Shown: one piece after another, positions 43,132 to 51,493 of the stretch
How the letters are laid out: the number at the start of each line of letters is the position of its first letter
Numbering within the stretch: position 1 is the stretch's first letter
Assembly: GCA_001695595.3 (NCBI GenBank)
Contig: MBPM02000008.1
Location: forward strand, 806,001-870,000
DNA: 64,000 nucleotides
Source of the DNA: Plasmopara viticola
Taxonomy: Eukaryota > Oomycota > Peronosporomycetes > Peronosporales > Peronosporaceae
Direction of reading: 5' to 3'
The notes under the pieces: model-generated
The model's database searches: none
What the model was told of the DNA's origin: nothing
Seen by the model: only the letters and a program-made list of their open reading frames with translations
Made by a program: the position numbers and the translations under genes

Positions 43132-45211
43132 AGGCGTTCACGGTGTGTTTGCTTTTGTATCCAGGAACAATATCAAATGATTTACCAATATTTAGCTGCC
43201 GTACTTAGTGACAACCAGCCTTGGTAATGACGTTTACTACAACATTCGCATATTGACGGATCGCTTGATATTGAATTGTAGTATGCTTATTAGTATTATT
43301 TCGTCAATCGCGCGAAGAAATATTTACTAGTACTATTTCGTCAATCGCGTAAAGAGATATTTATCTCTGCGAAAAAAATAGACAACTATCTATCATTTGA
43401 CAGCAGCTACCAAAGTACTATTTTAGAATAAGCTTAAAGTAGTGTGGACTCAGCCATATTATCACTTCTGGTTGGCTTGATTGTTGCCCTAAGATAATAC
43501 ACAATGCTCTTATATAGTTCTTCTTGAATGCCGTCCATGGCTCACGAGTCGCCATCAATTTCAAATGATGCACTTTATCTAGACGCTCAATGTCGTTCGA
43601 AACCCTCAACTTCGATGTATCTCACTCGTCAATGCTTCCATTGCGTCTATAAGTTGCCTTCATTCTTTCGGCTTTCTTCGTTAATTTATACAGTTCGATA
43701 TAACGAAGAGCCAAAGCGACTTCGTTGGACAATATGCCCAGCCTTGAAGCTGTAAAAACTGGCTTTGCTCACCCTCAATTACTAAGGGGCTGTTGTAAAC
43801 TTTTCTTAAAAATTAGGCGCTAAGCGCTTCCCACCTAAAATTAATATTCACTAGGCAGCTTAGGAATCGCCTAAACAAAAAGCCACGGCTCTCTCGCCAT
43901 GTCTTCGCCCGATAGATTGCGAGAATTCATGGTGGTCTCACTCTCGTCCTCGAGTCACCCCACGGACTGCGGGCCAACTGTGGCTCTTTGCTTGAAAATT
44001 TTTAGGAGCTACATGGGTCCGTCCATTGATGACACCACACTTTGTAAAAAGGTGTTAGAAAAGGGCTCTATCTGTGCGCAAACGGACTATTTTTCCTCGA
44101 TTAGCATAAACTTTTTATTGCTTACTTTACCAAAAGAGAAGTATGATAGGCTGGATAAATGTAACCTCGCTGCTTCTTAAATAAATAAGGCAGCATGTCC
44201 AGCAATCAAAATCAGCCGAACACTCACATTTAAGACTCAAGATTTTGTAGGATAATCGCTGATGCTGAGTCTGGTGAAGAGAGGTTCGGTGACACGTCCT
44301 ACATCATGTGGAAGAATGTATCAGTTGACGGGCTTAAGTAGAACTGCTAATGAATGAACCATGCTTTAGACTCAATGGTGCGACAACGCATTTCAATAGA
44401 TTATTTGCTGGCTTGAGCTTGGCTAGAGTATTGAAGAGACCTATCATGAGATGGCCTAAATCGCATTTGTTCAGTGTAAATGTGCTAAATACAGCGACGA
44501 GCATCTAGGCTTGAAGCTCGTTGTTTGAGCGTACCCAAATATTACAGGTCCTACTTCGTGAGATAACCCCCTATCTGCAATGTAGTTATCTTGTACTTGA
44601 CCACACTATGACAAACCTTTGTCCATCAATATGCACTTCAAAACCAATATTGATAGAATGCGTGATACATTCTGCCGGAATTTAAACATTACTACCAGCC
44701 AGTTTCTGATCCGACCTTGCAAAACTTGTATACTCCCAAAGGAAAGGAAACATTTGCTATATAATATATTTGAAGCTAATTCCAGACAGTTTTTATCAGA
44801 AGCCAAAATGCATCCAGCTATTGAGCCTACAGACACGACAGTATTCCGTGCCGATTTGTAATGCAGATGCTGCAATAAATGGCCAGCCGCCTCTTTCATT
44901 AGCGACGTCAATCAATAAACCGAATTTATTGATCGAGTGTCGCTGTCGTATTACTCGAGTCAAGTTACAAAGTTACCCATAACTTATCTCGCATTTTGAT
45001 TAGGAAGTCTCACTTTAATCGCAACAATTAATACAAAAAGCGATGGGTTCTTAAATGAATCTTGTACCGTTTGTGCTCAGTAGTTCCGACGGATAGTACA
45101 CATAACACTTGGCATCTTTATTTTCCCAGGCATGTCTTCGCCATGAAAAGTATTTAGTTTCAAATTAGCAAGAGGTTACGCACCTTCAAGTCGTAATAAC
45201 CCACTCAAGAG
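43132..45211. other. gene-poor stretch
   Basis: There is no confident gene. A 93-codon frame at 43899-44180 contains PTDCGPTVALCLKIF, faintly like the Cys-containing end of Ulp1-type proteases found in transposons, but the catalytic set cannot be seen. A 37-bp tandem duplication is listed separately. The last few hundred bases probably hold the promoter of the secreted-protein gene at 45212. Confidence 0.4.
43291..43364. repeat. 37-bp tandem duplication
   Basis: Two head-to-tail copies (43291-43327 and 43328-43364), each starting TAGTA(T/C)TATTTCGTCAATCG, differ at only about six positions. It lies in the 3' region of the phosphatase gene, and no function is apparent. Confidence 0.6.
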
Positions 45212-45592
45212 ATGAAGATCACACCCGTGCTTGTGCTTTTTACGATCGCGGTCGCCAGCGCCTCTGCTGACGCGCCCCCCAGTGCCACTCAATTGGATCT
45301 AAAGCCCAGCTCGACGGACACTTGGCTAAGTGGCGCCAACTCTTTTCCAGCCAAAGACTCAAAGACCTTTAAGAAGGCGAACAAGGCGTGTGATTCGCCT
45401 AAAGGCCCGAGCGATTGTTTCGGGGAGAACCACAATATCGACATTTCTTCTACACCCGCGAAAGACCCCGATTACGCTCTAAGTGTAAATTTTGATTCGT
45501 ATTCCCACATGCTTCGCAAGCGTGAAACCAGCAAGAGTTGGGACGAATTTCAAAGGCAGGGAGGGACGTCGCTCAGAGGTTACAACGCGTAG
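45212..45592 (+). CDS. small putative secreted protein, 126 aa
   Basis: MKITPVLVLFTIAVASASA is a clear signal peptide of about 19 residues. The mature part is polar, with two cysteines 10 residues apart (ACDSPKGPSDCFG) and no membrane segment. There is no RXLR motif, though RKRETSKSWDE is basic/acidic. Small secreted proteins beside repeat-rich DNA are typical of oomycete effector candidates, but nothing here proves that role. The frame is intronless, and the ATG at 45212 directly begins the signal peptide. Confidence 0.6.
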   Translation: MKITPVLVLFTIAVASASADAPPSATQLDLKPSSTDTWLSGANSFPAKDSKTFKKANKACDSPKGPSDCFGENHNIDISSTPAKDPDYALSVNFDSYSHMLRKRETSKSWDEFQRQGGTSLRGYNA

Positions 45593-45793
45593 GTGACAAA
45601 CTGAAATTGGAGCTGGTACCAAAAGTATGGCTCTTGCGATTGTATGGCGAAGAATGAGTTGTCGTTTTGACTAATTTAGGCTGTACTGCTTACTTATTTT
45701 CGTAATAAAGTCGTATTTTTTTATTTAGTAAGTAAAAAGAGGCCGAACAACAGATTCACCGGCAATAATTAGTACTAACTATTTGCGATAAAA

Positions 45794-46033
45794 CTAGCAC
45801 AAGAGGAACGTCGACGTTGCGATAGATGGTGGTGTGAATGCACTGTTTCTTGTGTTCGGTAAGGCCACGTTGAAGTCGATGGGCACATGAAAATGGCATT
45901 CGCATACTGCCGATGGAGATAGATCAACTGTTAAAGTAGAAGTTGGAGGCGCAGATAATGATTTAAGAGAATGCAAGACGAAGGCGCTCGAAAGCAGGAA
46001 TAGAAGCGATGCTGGCATGGAAGAGAGCTGCAT
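45794..46033 (-). CDS. putative short secreted protein, 79 aa
   Basis: The frame begins MQLSSMPASLLFLLSSAFVL, a plausible signal peptide, and continues with a Ser/Thr/Pro-rich segment and CECHFHVPIDFNVA. It ends STFLLC. Three cysteines and no other hydrophobic segment are present. It could be a secreted peptide, an orphan frame or a relic. No family was recognised. Confidence 0.3.
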   Translation of the reverse strand: MQLSSMPASLLFLLSSAFVLHSLKSLSAPPTSTLTVDLSPSAVCECHFHVPIDFNVALPNTRNSAFTPPSIATSTFLLC

Positions 46034-46111
46034 GTGACTTGCTTAATTAACTTTGCGACATACATTTGTCGCAAAATTTGCACTAAATCTTACCGCATTT
46101 AATCAATTTGA

Positions 46112-46399
46112 GATTTGTTGAAACGATGGACTGGTGTGAAAGGCTCAAACGTGTTAATTCCAGGACATGGCGACGTGTCGAATCGTATCGAGGCTTTGAC
46201 GTTTGTCACTCTAGTGTTTTCAAGCTACTACGCCATGAGTGGTTACACTAGTGGTAATTTAATGCACCTTGCATCATGTGAAAAGGATAGTGTATCATTG
46301 GACGCACGCGTCGTATCTGCTTCAAATGCAACTTGTTTATGGCTTTATACACTTGCTACCAAGCTGGTCCCTCTTCTTTTAATCCTATTGTGTCAGTAG
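46112..46399 (+). pseudogene. fragment resembling the CdsA (phosphatidate cytidylyltransferase) signature
   Basis: After a stop codon the frame reads DLLKRWTGVKGSNVLIPGHG, DVSNRIEALTF and VTLVFSSYYAMSGY. The CdsA signature is S-x-x-KR-x(4)-KD-x-x-x-x-[PG]-x-HGG-x-x-DR-x-D. Here KR, GVK, IPGHG and R-I can be aligned, but the acidic residue after Lys is Gly, HGG is HGD and DR is NR. The rest of a cytidylyltransferase is not found upstream, and no start codon fits. It is best read as a decayed fragment of a CdsA gene, distinct from the CdsA-like gene at 51494-53395. Confidence 0.45.
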
Positions 46400-46462
46400 T
46401 GCGACGATCTGAACATTCTACAGTATAGACGTTGACAATATCGCAGTAATGAAGCTATGTCG

Positions 46463-46813
46463 TCAATATTTGGGGTCCACTGCGCGTGCCCAATTCTGTC
46501 AGAGATCAACGCAATCATCAGAAGTTCTACATTCTCATATTTCTAGGTCTCTCTTACCTTGTAATCGGGGTCATATTTAAAGTCGCTTTGGTTAAGAAAT
46601 AAGAGGTCCGTTAAGAGTAGCATTGTCAGGAAGATCACAAGCGTCGCCTGTAGCACAGCGAACAATTGATAAGCTTAATTATCGTCCGTGAAGATGCGAG
46701 TTAACCGCACTCACCCAGGGCATCCAAGCCGCATCAGATGCTGCAAAGGCCACAAAGATAAAGAAGACGATAATCAGCAGCTGAAGCTTCTGTCGCAAGA
46801 GCGAAAACCACAT
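46463..46813 (-). CDS. 73-residue two-helix membrane protein, 3 exons
   Basis: Exons are 46715-46813, 46558-46647 and 46463-46495. Introns are 67 and 62 nt (donors GTGAGT and GTAAGA; acceptors GCTACAG and CTGACAG), all in phase 0. Exon 1 encodes MWFSLLRQKL and a hydrophobic run (LLIIVFFIFVAFAA) ending DAAWMPW. Exon 2 encodes a second hydrophobic run (TLVIFLTMLLLTDLLFL) and NQSDFKYDPDYK. Exon 3 encodes NWARAVDPKY then a stop. It is a tiny two-span membrane protein, perhaps a subunit of a larger complex. It is divergent from the coiled-coil gene at 46963, with 149 bp between. No family was recognised and the model is unsupported by transcripts, but the strong splice consensus and aligned phases favour it. 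Confidence 0.6.
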
Positions 46814-46962
46814 GATGCCGTCGATAGAGAAACGAGACGCCTCGCCAAGATCCCGGACTTTGACGCTTATAATGTACGTTTCTTTAAATTGCGTTTTTAT
46901 TGGTAATAATAAGGATATAATATTGACCAATTGGAACATGGAAAGCGGCATTTGAGCAATAT

Positions 46963-47640
46963 ATGCCGTCGATACCAGCTTCGCCGGCGCCTGTGACGGG
47001 AAAGCCGTGCCAGGCTGTGCGTAAGAAGCGCATGGAGCTGATTTTACAGAAGGCACTAGACGTCTCGGTACATGATGCATCGCTCGTGGACCTGCGTGCG
47101 TGCTTAGAAAGTGAGTGTCGCGGAGACGAAGAGCTGATGGCTGCCTTCTTTTCGCCGCCGACGCCCGAGAGCCAGGAGCACGACAATACCGAAGAAGTAG
47201 CAGCACAGGCGGTGCTGAGCTTGCGTCAAAAGGTTGAGACGCTGTTTCAGTGGCTCTGCGAGACCCATGATGTGGACACCGAGCTGTTGGAGCTTGAGAA
47301 TGTCATTAGTCAAGCCGAAGAGAGACGGCTGCGCCAAGTCGATGAGAAACATACATTAGAAGAGAAAGAAGGGGATGAGAACAACGACGATTCGAAGAAA
47401 ATACAAGAAACGATGTCACCTGAAGCACAAATTAAAGCTGAACGCCTACGTGCCAAGCAGGAAGAGAAAAAAGAGCTGGAGGTTTTAGTGGCGACGTTGG
47501 AGGCGAAAAACAAGGAGTTACAGAAAGTAGTGGAGGAGAAACGACGGGTGGCCATTGCAGACGTGCAACGAATGGAGCGGGCAGCCATGCAATTGGAAGA
47601 GGCAAGTCGATTTGCCAAGGACTATGCTTCGCCTCCCTAG
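46963..47640 (+). CDS. coiled-coil protein, 225 aa, function unknown
   Basis: An intronless frame. The N-terminal 110 residues contain short helices (KRMELILQKALDVSVHDASL, VETLFQWLCETHDVDTELLE). The remainder (about 110-220) is a continuous charged coiled coil (EEKKELEVLVATLEAKNKEL, QKVVEEKRRVAIADVQRME). Small proteins built this way occur in kinetochore and centrosome complexes, but no family signature was recognised. It is divergent from the small membrane protein at 46463-46813 and convergent with the unknown gene ending at 47726. Confidence 0.6.
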   Translation: MPSIPASPAPVTGKPCQAVRKKRMELILQKALDVSVHDASLVDLRACLESECRGDEELMAAFFSPPTPESQEHDNTEEVAAQAVLSLRQKVETLFQWLCETHDVDTELLELENVISQAEERRLRQVDEKHTLEEKEGDENNDDSKKIQETMSPEAQIKAERLRAKQEEKKELEVLVATLEAKNKELQKVVEEKRRVAIADVQRMERAAMQLEEASRFAKDYASPP

Positions 47641-47725
47641 CTACGTCACGGGGTTCTTGGCTGATGCCGTGGATAGTTTTTTTTACTAATATTTGAAATT
47701 TTTGCCTCCTGTGTAAACGTGTGTT

Positions 47726-48526
47726 TTATTCAGTTCCATGATAAAAATTTTGCGCTGCTTCTTGTAGCACGTGACGAGATTCAGTGAGACTTTGCTGCGA
47801 AGCTGTAAGCTCTCGGCGAAGCTCATTTATTGTCGTCCCATTCTGAAAGTTGCTTACGAGAGCTTGCAGTGTCTGAGGGTCCATGTGCCCATTAAATTTC
47901 GAGTGCAAGTCCGTGCTAGGACTCTCTCCACGCAAATTGCGTCTCTTTCTTGCAGTACCTTTTGGCTTTGCTGCGAAGGTGTAGACCGATTTCTTCTTAC
48001 GACCACTGCAACGACTTTCATGTGGTCCACCAAATGGACCGTGACCCGAAGGCATTATAAAAGCCTTGCTACTCTTCCACGATTGGTGTTGCTTTTCTTC
48101 GTCGTTATTATCGTCAATGTCGATGTGCTGTAGCCGATTAGCATACGCAAACGCATCTTGAAGCAGCTTTGGGTCGTTCGTAGCACAAGCTGGCCGACTT
48201 GGTCTCGTAGCTTGGTTGTCAGGGGAGCGTCTACTTCTAGTCAGCAAAGGCAGCATGGTCACCGGTGGCTTGCTATCGGCGACCTTGATTGATTTGCCAG
48301 AAATCTTCGATAAGCTCGGCGATGGTTTGCTTAGAAACTCTTCAACTGCGTCCCACAGTCCTTGATTACACGACTCTTGAAAGTCTTCCTCTCCTACTTG
48401 TCGACGAAAAGTCGGATCAATTTTTTGAAAAGCGGATCCTGCAGAATGCATGTAGCCACGACTTGAAGTTGCAGACGAGATCGACGACCGTCCGCTGGAC
48501 ACGAGAGGCAAGTCAGCCGTACTCAT
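47726..48526 (-). CDS. hypothetical protein, 266 aa
   Basis: An intronless frame from ATG at 48526. It has a Ser-rich start, a basic central region (SGRKKKSVYTF, KGTARKRRNLRGE) suggesting a nuclear signal, and a helical C-terminus (MDPQTLQALVSNFQNGTTIN, ELRRELTASQQSL). No signal peptide or membrane segment and no recognised family. The gene lies just downstream of ARV1 on the same strand, with a 54-bp gap, so its promoter must be very short or within ARV1. Confidence 0.6.
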   Translation of the reverse strand: MSTADLPLVSSGRSSISSATSSRGYMHSAGSAFQKIDPTFRRQVGEEDFQESCNQGLWDAVEEFLSKPSPSLSKISGKSIKVADSKPPVTMLPLLTRSRRSPDNQATRPSRPACATNDPKLLQDAFAYANRLQHIDIDDNNDEEKQHQSWKSSKAFIMPSGHGPFGGPHESRCSGRKKKSVYTFAAKPKGTARKRRNLRGESPSTDLHSKFNGHMDPQTLQALVSNFQNGTTINELRRELTASQQSLTESRHVLQEAAQNFYHGTE

Positions 48527-48580
48527 GGTGCGACGGAAAGCTCGAGCTGTTGTCGCTCAAAATAGTTTATTTTATTATTA

Positions 48581-49375
48581 CTAAACAAGTACATGGAAGA
48601 GTACGGAGTTGCCTACTGCATACAGTGCGAGTTGAGCTGCGCCTTTGGCCACAACTCCAAGGGCGACGAGGGCGACAATATATGGTGATTGCGATTGCGC
48701 AGGGTTTCCTTCCCCTAGTAGCAATTGCAAGGCCAATGTGTTGGACACCACGACCAAGGCTCCAATGACGTGAACAAAAGTCCAATGGTATTCCCAAATC
48801 ACGGTGAGCAACGCAAAGAGCTTGCCAAAGCTGGAGATGCACATGGCGCTGGCGTATCTAGTCCAGATCGCGCCAAGTGCCTTGTTGTCTCCCTTCAGCA
48901 GCAGGTTTTCTCGCCACTTGCGGTGCAATGGATCGACCCAGATGGCCGATAGGATAGTGACAAAGTAAACGACGTTCTCCAGTAAAGCAAGACATATTAA
49001 ATGCAGCGAAAACTGGCCAACTCGCACTCCAGAAGCTGTAGCGTCGGGAGTTTTGTACATGGACTCAGACCGGAAGGTCACACCGGCACTTTGGTCCACC
49101 AAGTAAGCCTTGACGTTCACATCCAACATCACGAGGATCACAAAGAGCTTTAGTGTTGTACGAGTCGAGACGGGGGTTGGGAGGTTATCCAGCACGTGAC
49201 GGTACACTTGGGGCTTGAGCAGGAGCACCTCTAGAAATAGCAAAATCGTCTCATACTCGACGTATTTGTCGGCAACCGAGTTGCATGCACTGCAAATTGA
49301 GAGGCGTAAGTTGCCCTTGCCATAGTCACGCACGAGTGTCTCGACAGAGGCGCCACACTCGACACACACGGGCAT
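48581..49375 (-). CDS. ARV1: ARV1 lipid-homeostasis protein
   Basis: ARV1 is an ER membrane protein involved in sterol and GPI-anchor intermediate distribution. The N-terminus carries the zinc-type motif Cys4-x2-Cys7 and Cys28-x2-Cys31 (CVECGASVETL and CSACNSVADKYVEYE), the ARV1 homology domain. It continues with the family block LLFLEVLLLKPQVYRHVL. Several membrane segments follow, for example KLFVILVMLDVNVKAYLV and LHLICLALLENVVYFVTIL. Length (264 aa) and order match the family. Intronless. The start is only 73 bp from the divergent TMEM230-family gene. Confidence 0.93.
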   Translation of the reverse strand: MPVCVECGASVETLVRDYGKGNLRLSICSACNSVADKYVEYETILLFLEVLLLKPQVYRHVLDNLPTPVSTRTTLKLFVILVMLDVNVKAYLVDQSAGVTFRSESMYKTPDATASGVRVGQFSLHLICLALLENVVYFVTILSAIWVDPLHRKWRENLLLKGDNKALGAIWTRYASAMCISSFGKLFALLTVIWEYHWTFVHVIGALVVVSNTLALQLLLGEGNPAQSQSPYIVALVALGVVAKGAAQLALYAVGNSVLFHVLV

Positions 49376-49448
49376 GATTTGTTTTTGCGTCTAGTGTGAT
49401 CGGTATATAGAGGCTAGTAAAGTTCTAACATAAATAAAGTAGGAAAGC
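49376..49448. promoter_or_regulatory. 73-bp bidirectional promoter, ARV1/TMEM230
   Basis: The start codons of ARV1 (49375, minus) and the TMEM230-family gene (49449, plus) are only 73 bp apart. All core promoter and 5' leader sequence of both genes must fit here or overlap coding sequence. No repeated motif was seen. Confidence 0.5.
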
Positions 49449-49954
49449 ATGGCAAAGGACGTGCATCGCGTGGCTGACTTTAAAGAGGCGCAGGTGTTGA
49501 AAGCATTGAACGAGTCCAAATTCACCTCGCTCTCTAAGGAAGACGCAGCTCGGGCAGCTGCAACGGTGCGTTTGCGACTTGGCTCGTGCTAGAGTGTAGA
49601 AATTCAAATCGTAAGCTATGGTATCCAGGATCTGGAAATCCGGCGGACAACGTTTCCGATTCGCACGGGTCTAGCTGCCGCGAGTCTTTTTATACTTGGA
49701 TCTATCCTCATCTACGTGAGCACCCTGATCGGTCTAGACGAAGAAAAGCGTGGCCTATCTTTCCTCATTCTCGGACTCATTGGTACGAAGAGCTCCTATT
49801 GTACTGTGACGTGGCGCAACTACACGATAGTAACTTTCGTGTTGAATTGTTGGCAGCCTTTATTCCAGGAAGCTACGCAACTTACCAACTTTTTGGCGCC
49901 TGGAAGGGCTGGAAAGGCTATCACTATGACCAAATCCCGTCTTACGACGACTGA
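49449..49954 (+). CDS. TMEM230-family membrane trafficking protein, 122 aa, 3 exons
   Basis: Exons are 49449-49565, 49629-49782 and 49857-49954, with introns of 63 and 74 nt (donors GTGCGT and GTACGA; acceptors TCCAG and GGCAG). The spliced product has a charged N-terminus (residues 1-50), then ASLFILGSILIYVSTLIG and GLSFLILGLIAFIPGSYATY as two membrane segments. It ends FGAWKGWKGYHYDQIPSYDD. The closing pattern, LI-x-FIPG-x-Y-x-x-x-x followed by W/Y-G-Y-x-Y-D-x-IP-x-DD, is the TMEM230 family signature, known from human TMEM230 of secretory and recycling vesicles. A vesicle or endosome location is expected from the family. Confidence 0.88.
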
Positions 49955-50185
49955 ACGGTGGCAACCTAACCTTGGTTGAATAGTAATTTAGTCCTTTTAG
50001 TTGTAATACGGTAGGCTATATGTTCTGCCCTTGAAATTAAAAAGTATAGTATGGATACAAGCTCTACTACTACTGGTAGCAATACATGTATTACTACTTT
50101 TTATGTACGAATCGTTATCGCGCACCTTCGACTTCCGACGCCTCGCTGTCGCTTGACGGACTATTGAGTAGCATACATCGCTGTC

Positions 50186-51388
50186 ATGTGGTTCATCGGC
50201 TGGCCACTAGGTTTGCTGCTCTCTGCTATCGCCAGTGTCTTTGGTATTGCTGGGAAACTTTTACTCAAGCTGGCGCATCTTGAACGCGACAAGGAAGAAT
50301 TGGCCGCAGCTCAACGAAAGGTCTCTAGTAACCATGGATCCATGCCGCTCCCTGCAATCGCTAATCGTTCCAATATGGGTGTCACCTACTTTTACTCTGG
50401 TCTCTTCTCCATGTTGGTCATGAACCCAGCCCTCGGAGCCTTAGCCTATTGTTTCGCTACCCAATCACTCCTGGCGCCGATGGCAGGACTCACGATCGGC
50501 TGGAATACGCTCTTTGGACCCATTTTGCTACCGCATGAGCGGCTTACAACCAACGATTTTGTCGGCGCAGTGCTGATTTTCACGGGTTGTGTGCTCGTTG
50601 GCGTCTCGGGAACCCACGACAGTCCGCCTTTGCCCGTGGAGCTCCTTCCAGCAAGGTTTACTACCTTTTCCTTTCTACTCTACCTCGTCGTGCTCTTTGT
50701 ACTGCTCTGTTTCTTAATCCACCATGCAAAGTACGCGTTGCATTTTACCACGACGTCACGACGGGCGGGGGTCAAGAAATTGCGGGTATCGAAGCCCGCC
50801 CACTTGCCAGTGATTGCCCGGGTATCTCTGAGCGTGTTTGCTGGTATCATGAGTGGGCAGCTCTTTTTTCTAGCCGCTGTTATGCGCGCGGCTCACGACG
50901 ACGGCGCACGTCGCATCTGGTCGTTTCCAGTGACGTATGTTTGCATCGTTGGCGCCGTCGGTACAGCAATCTTTGGATTGTACCTCTTGAACGAAGCCCT
51001 CGCTGTCGAAGATGCCGTTGTGGTCATTTACCTGTACGAAGCGAGCTACATCTTGGCGGGCGCGATCTCGGGCCTCTGTTTCTTTCGGGATATGCACCAC
51101 TTGGCTACGTGGCACTATGTGCTCTACTCACTTAGTCTTACACTCATTCTAGTAGGCATCTACGTGGTGGCGAAACGCTCCTTGTCGACAAGGACCGAGG
51201 ACGAAGAGTATTTAGTGCCACTGTTGGCACCCCCGTCGGCAAGCGACGCGTCCGTGGAAGAAATCTTTAAACAAGTGTCGTATTACGCCCGGCGAGCTTC
51301 CGACGCAGGGCCGTCAATGGCGTATGCAAGTCAGCTGGACAATGACAGCGCGATACCAGAACGACGTAAGTCAATGCCGTTTCAGTGA
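50186..51388 (+). CDS. NIPA-type magnesium transporter, 400 aa
   Basis: The family (NIPA1-4, DMT superfamily) moves Mg2+ across membranes. The N-terminus IGWPLGLLLSAIASVFGIAG is the first of about nine hydrophobic segments. Diagnostic positions are NPALGALAYCFATQSLLAPM in the second/third helix, FVGAVLIFTGCVLVGVSGTH, and the later block LLNEALAVEDAVVVIYLYEA. This is followed by SYILAGAISGLCFFRDM. The C-terminal 65 residues are polar and cytosolic. Length matches the family. The start at 50186 directly begins the first helix. Intronless. It is convergent with the CdsA-like gene, with 105 bp between. Confidence 0.85.
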   Translation: MWFIGWPLGLLLSAIASVFGIAGKLLLKLAHLERDKEELAAAQRKVSSNHGSMPLPAIANRSNMGVTYFYSGLFSMLVMNPALGALAYCFATQSLLAPMAGLTIGWNTLFGPILLPHERLTTNDFVGAVLIFTGCVLVGVSGTHDSPPLPVELLPARFTTFSFLLYLVVLFVLLCFLIHHAKYALHFTTTSRRAGVKKLRVSKPAHLPVIARVSLSVFAGIMSGQLFFLAAVMRAAHDDGARRIWSFPVTYVCIVGAVGTAIFGLYLLNEALAVEDAVVVIYLYEASYILAGAISGLCFFRDMHHLATWHYVLYSLSLTLILVGIYVVAKRSLSTRTEDEEYLVPLLAPPSASDASVEEIFKQVSYYARRASDAGPSMAYASQLDNDSAIPERRKSMPFQ

Positions 51389-51493
51389 TCGAAGACACAA
51401 ATAAATGCACTAAACAATTGAATACTTTTAATACTCTTACGCCTTCTAAACGTTAAACATGCAAGATCTTTGCTGCAATCTTGTCCCAGCAAT

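Noticed and set aside
43899..44180. Possible Ulp1/C48-type protease fragment (PTDCGPTVALCLKIF)
   Set aside because: Only a single Cys-containing block is similar; the His and Asp/Gln catalytic blocks are absent, so no family call is made.
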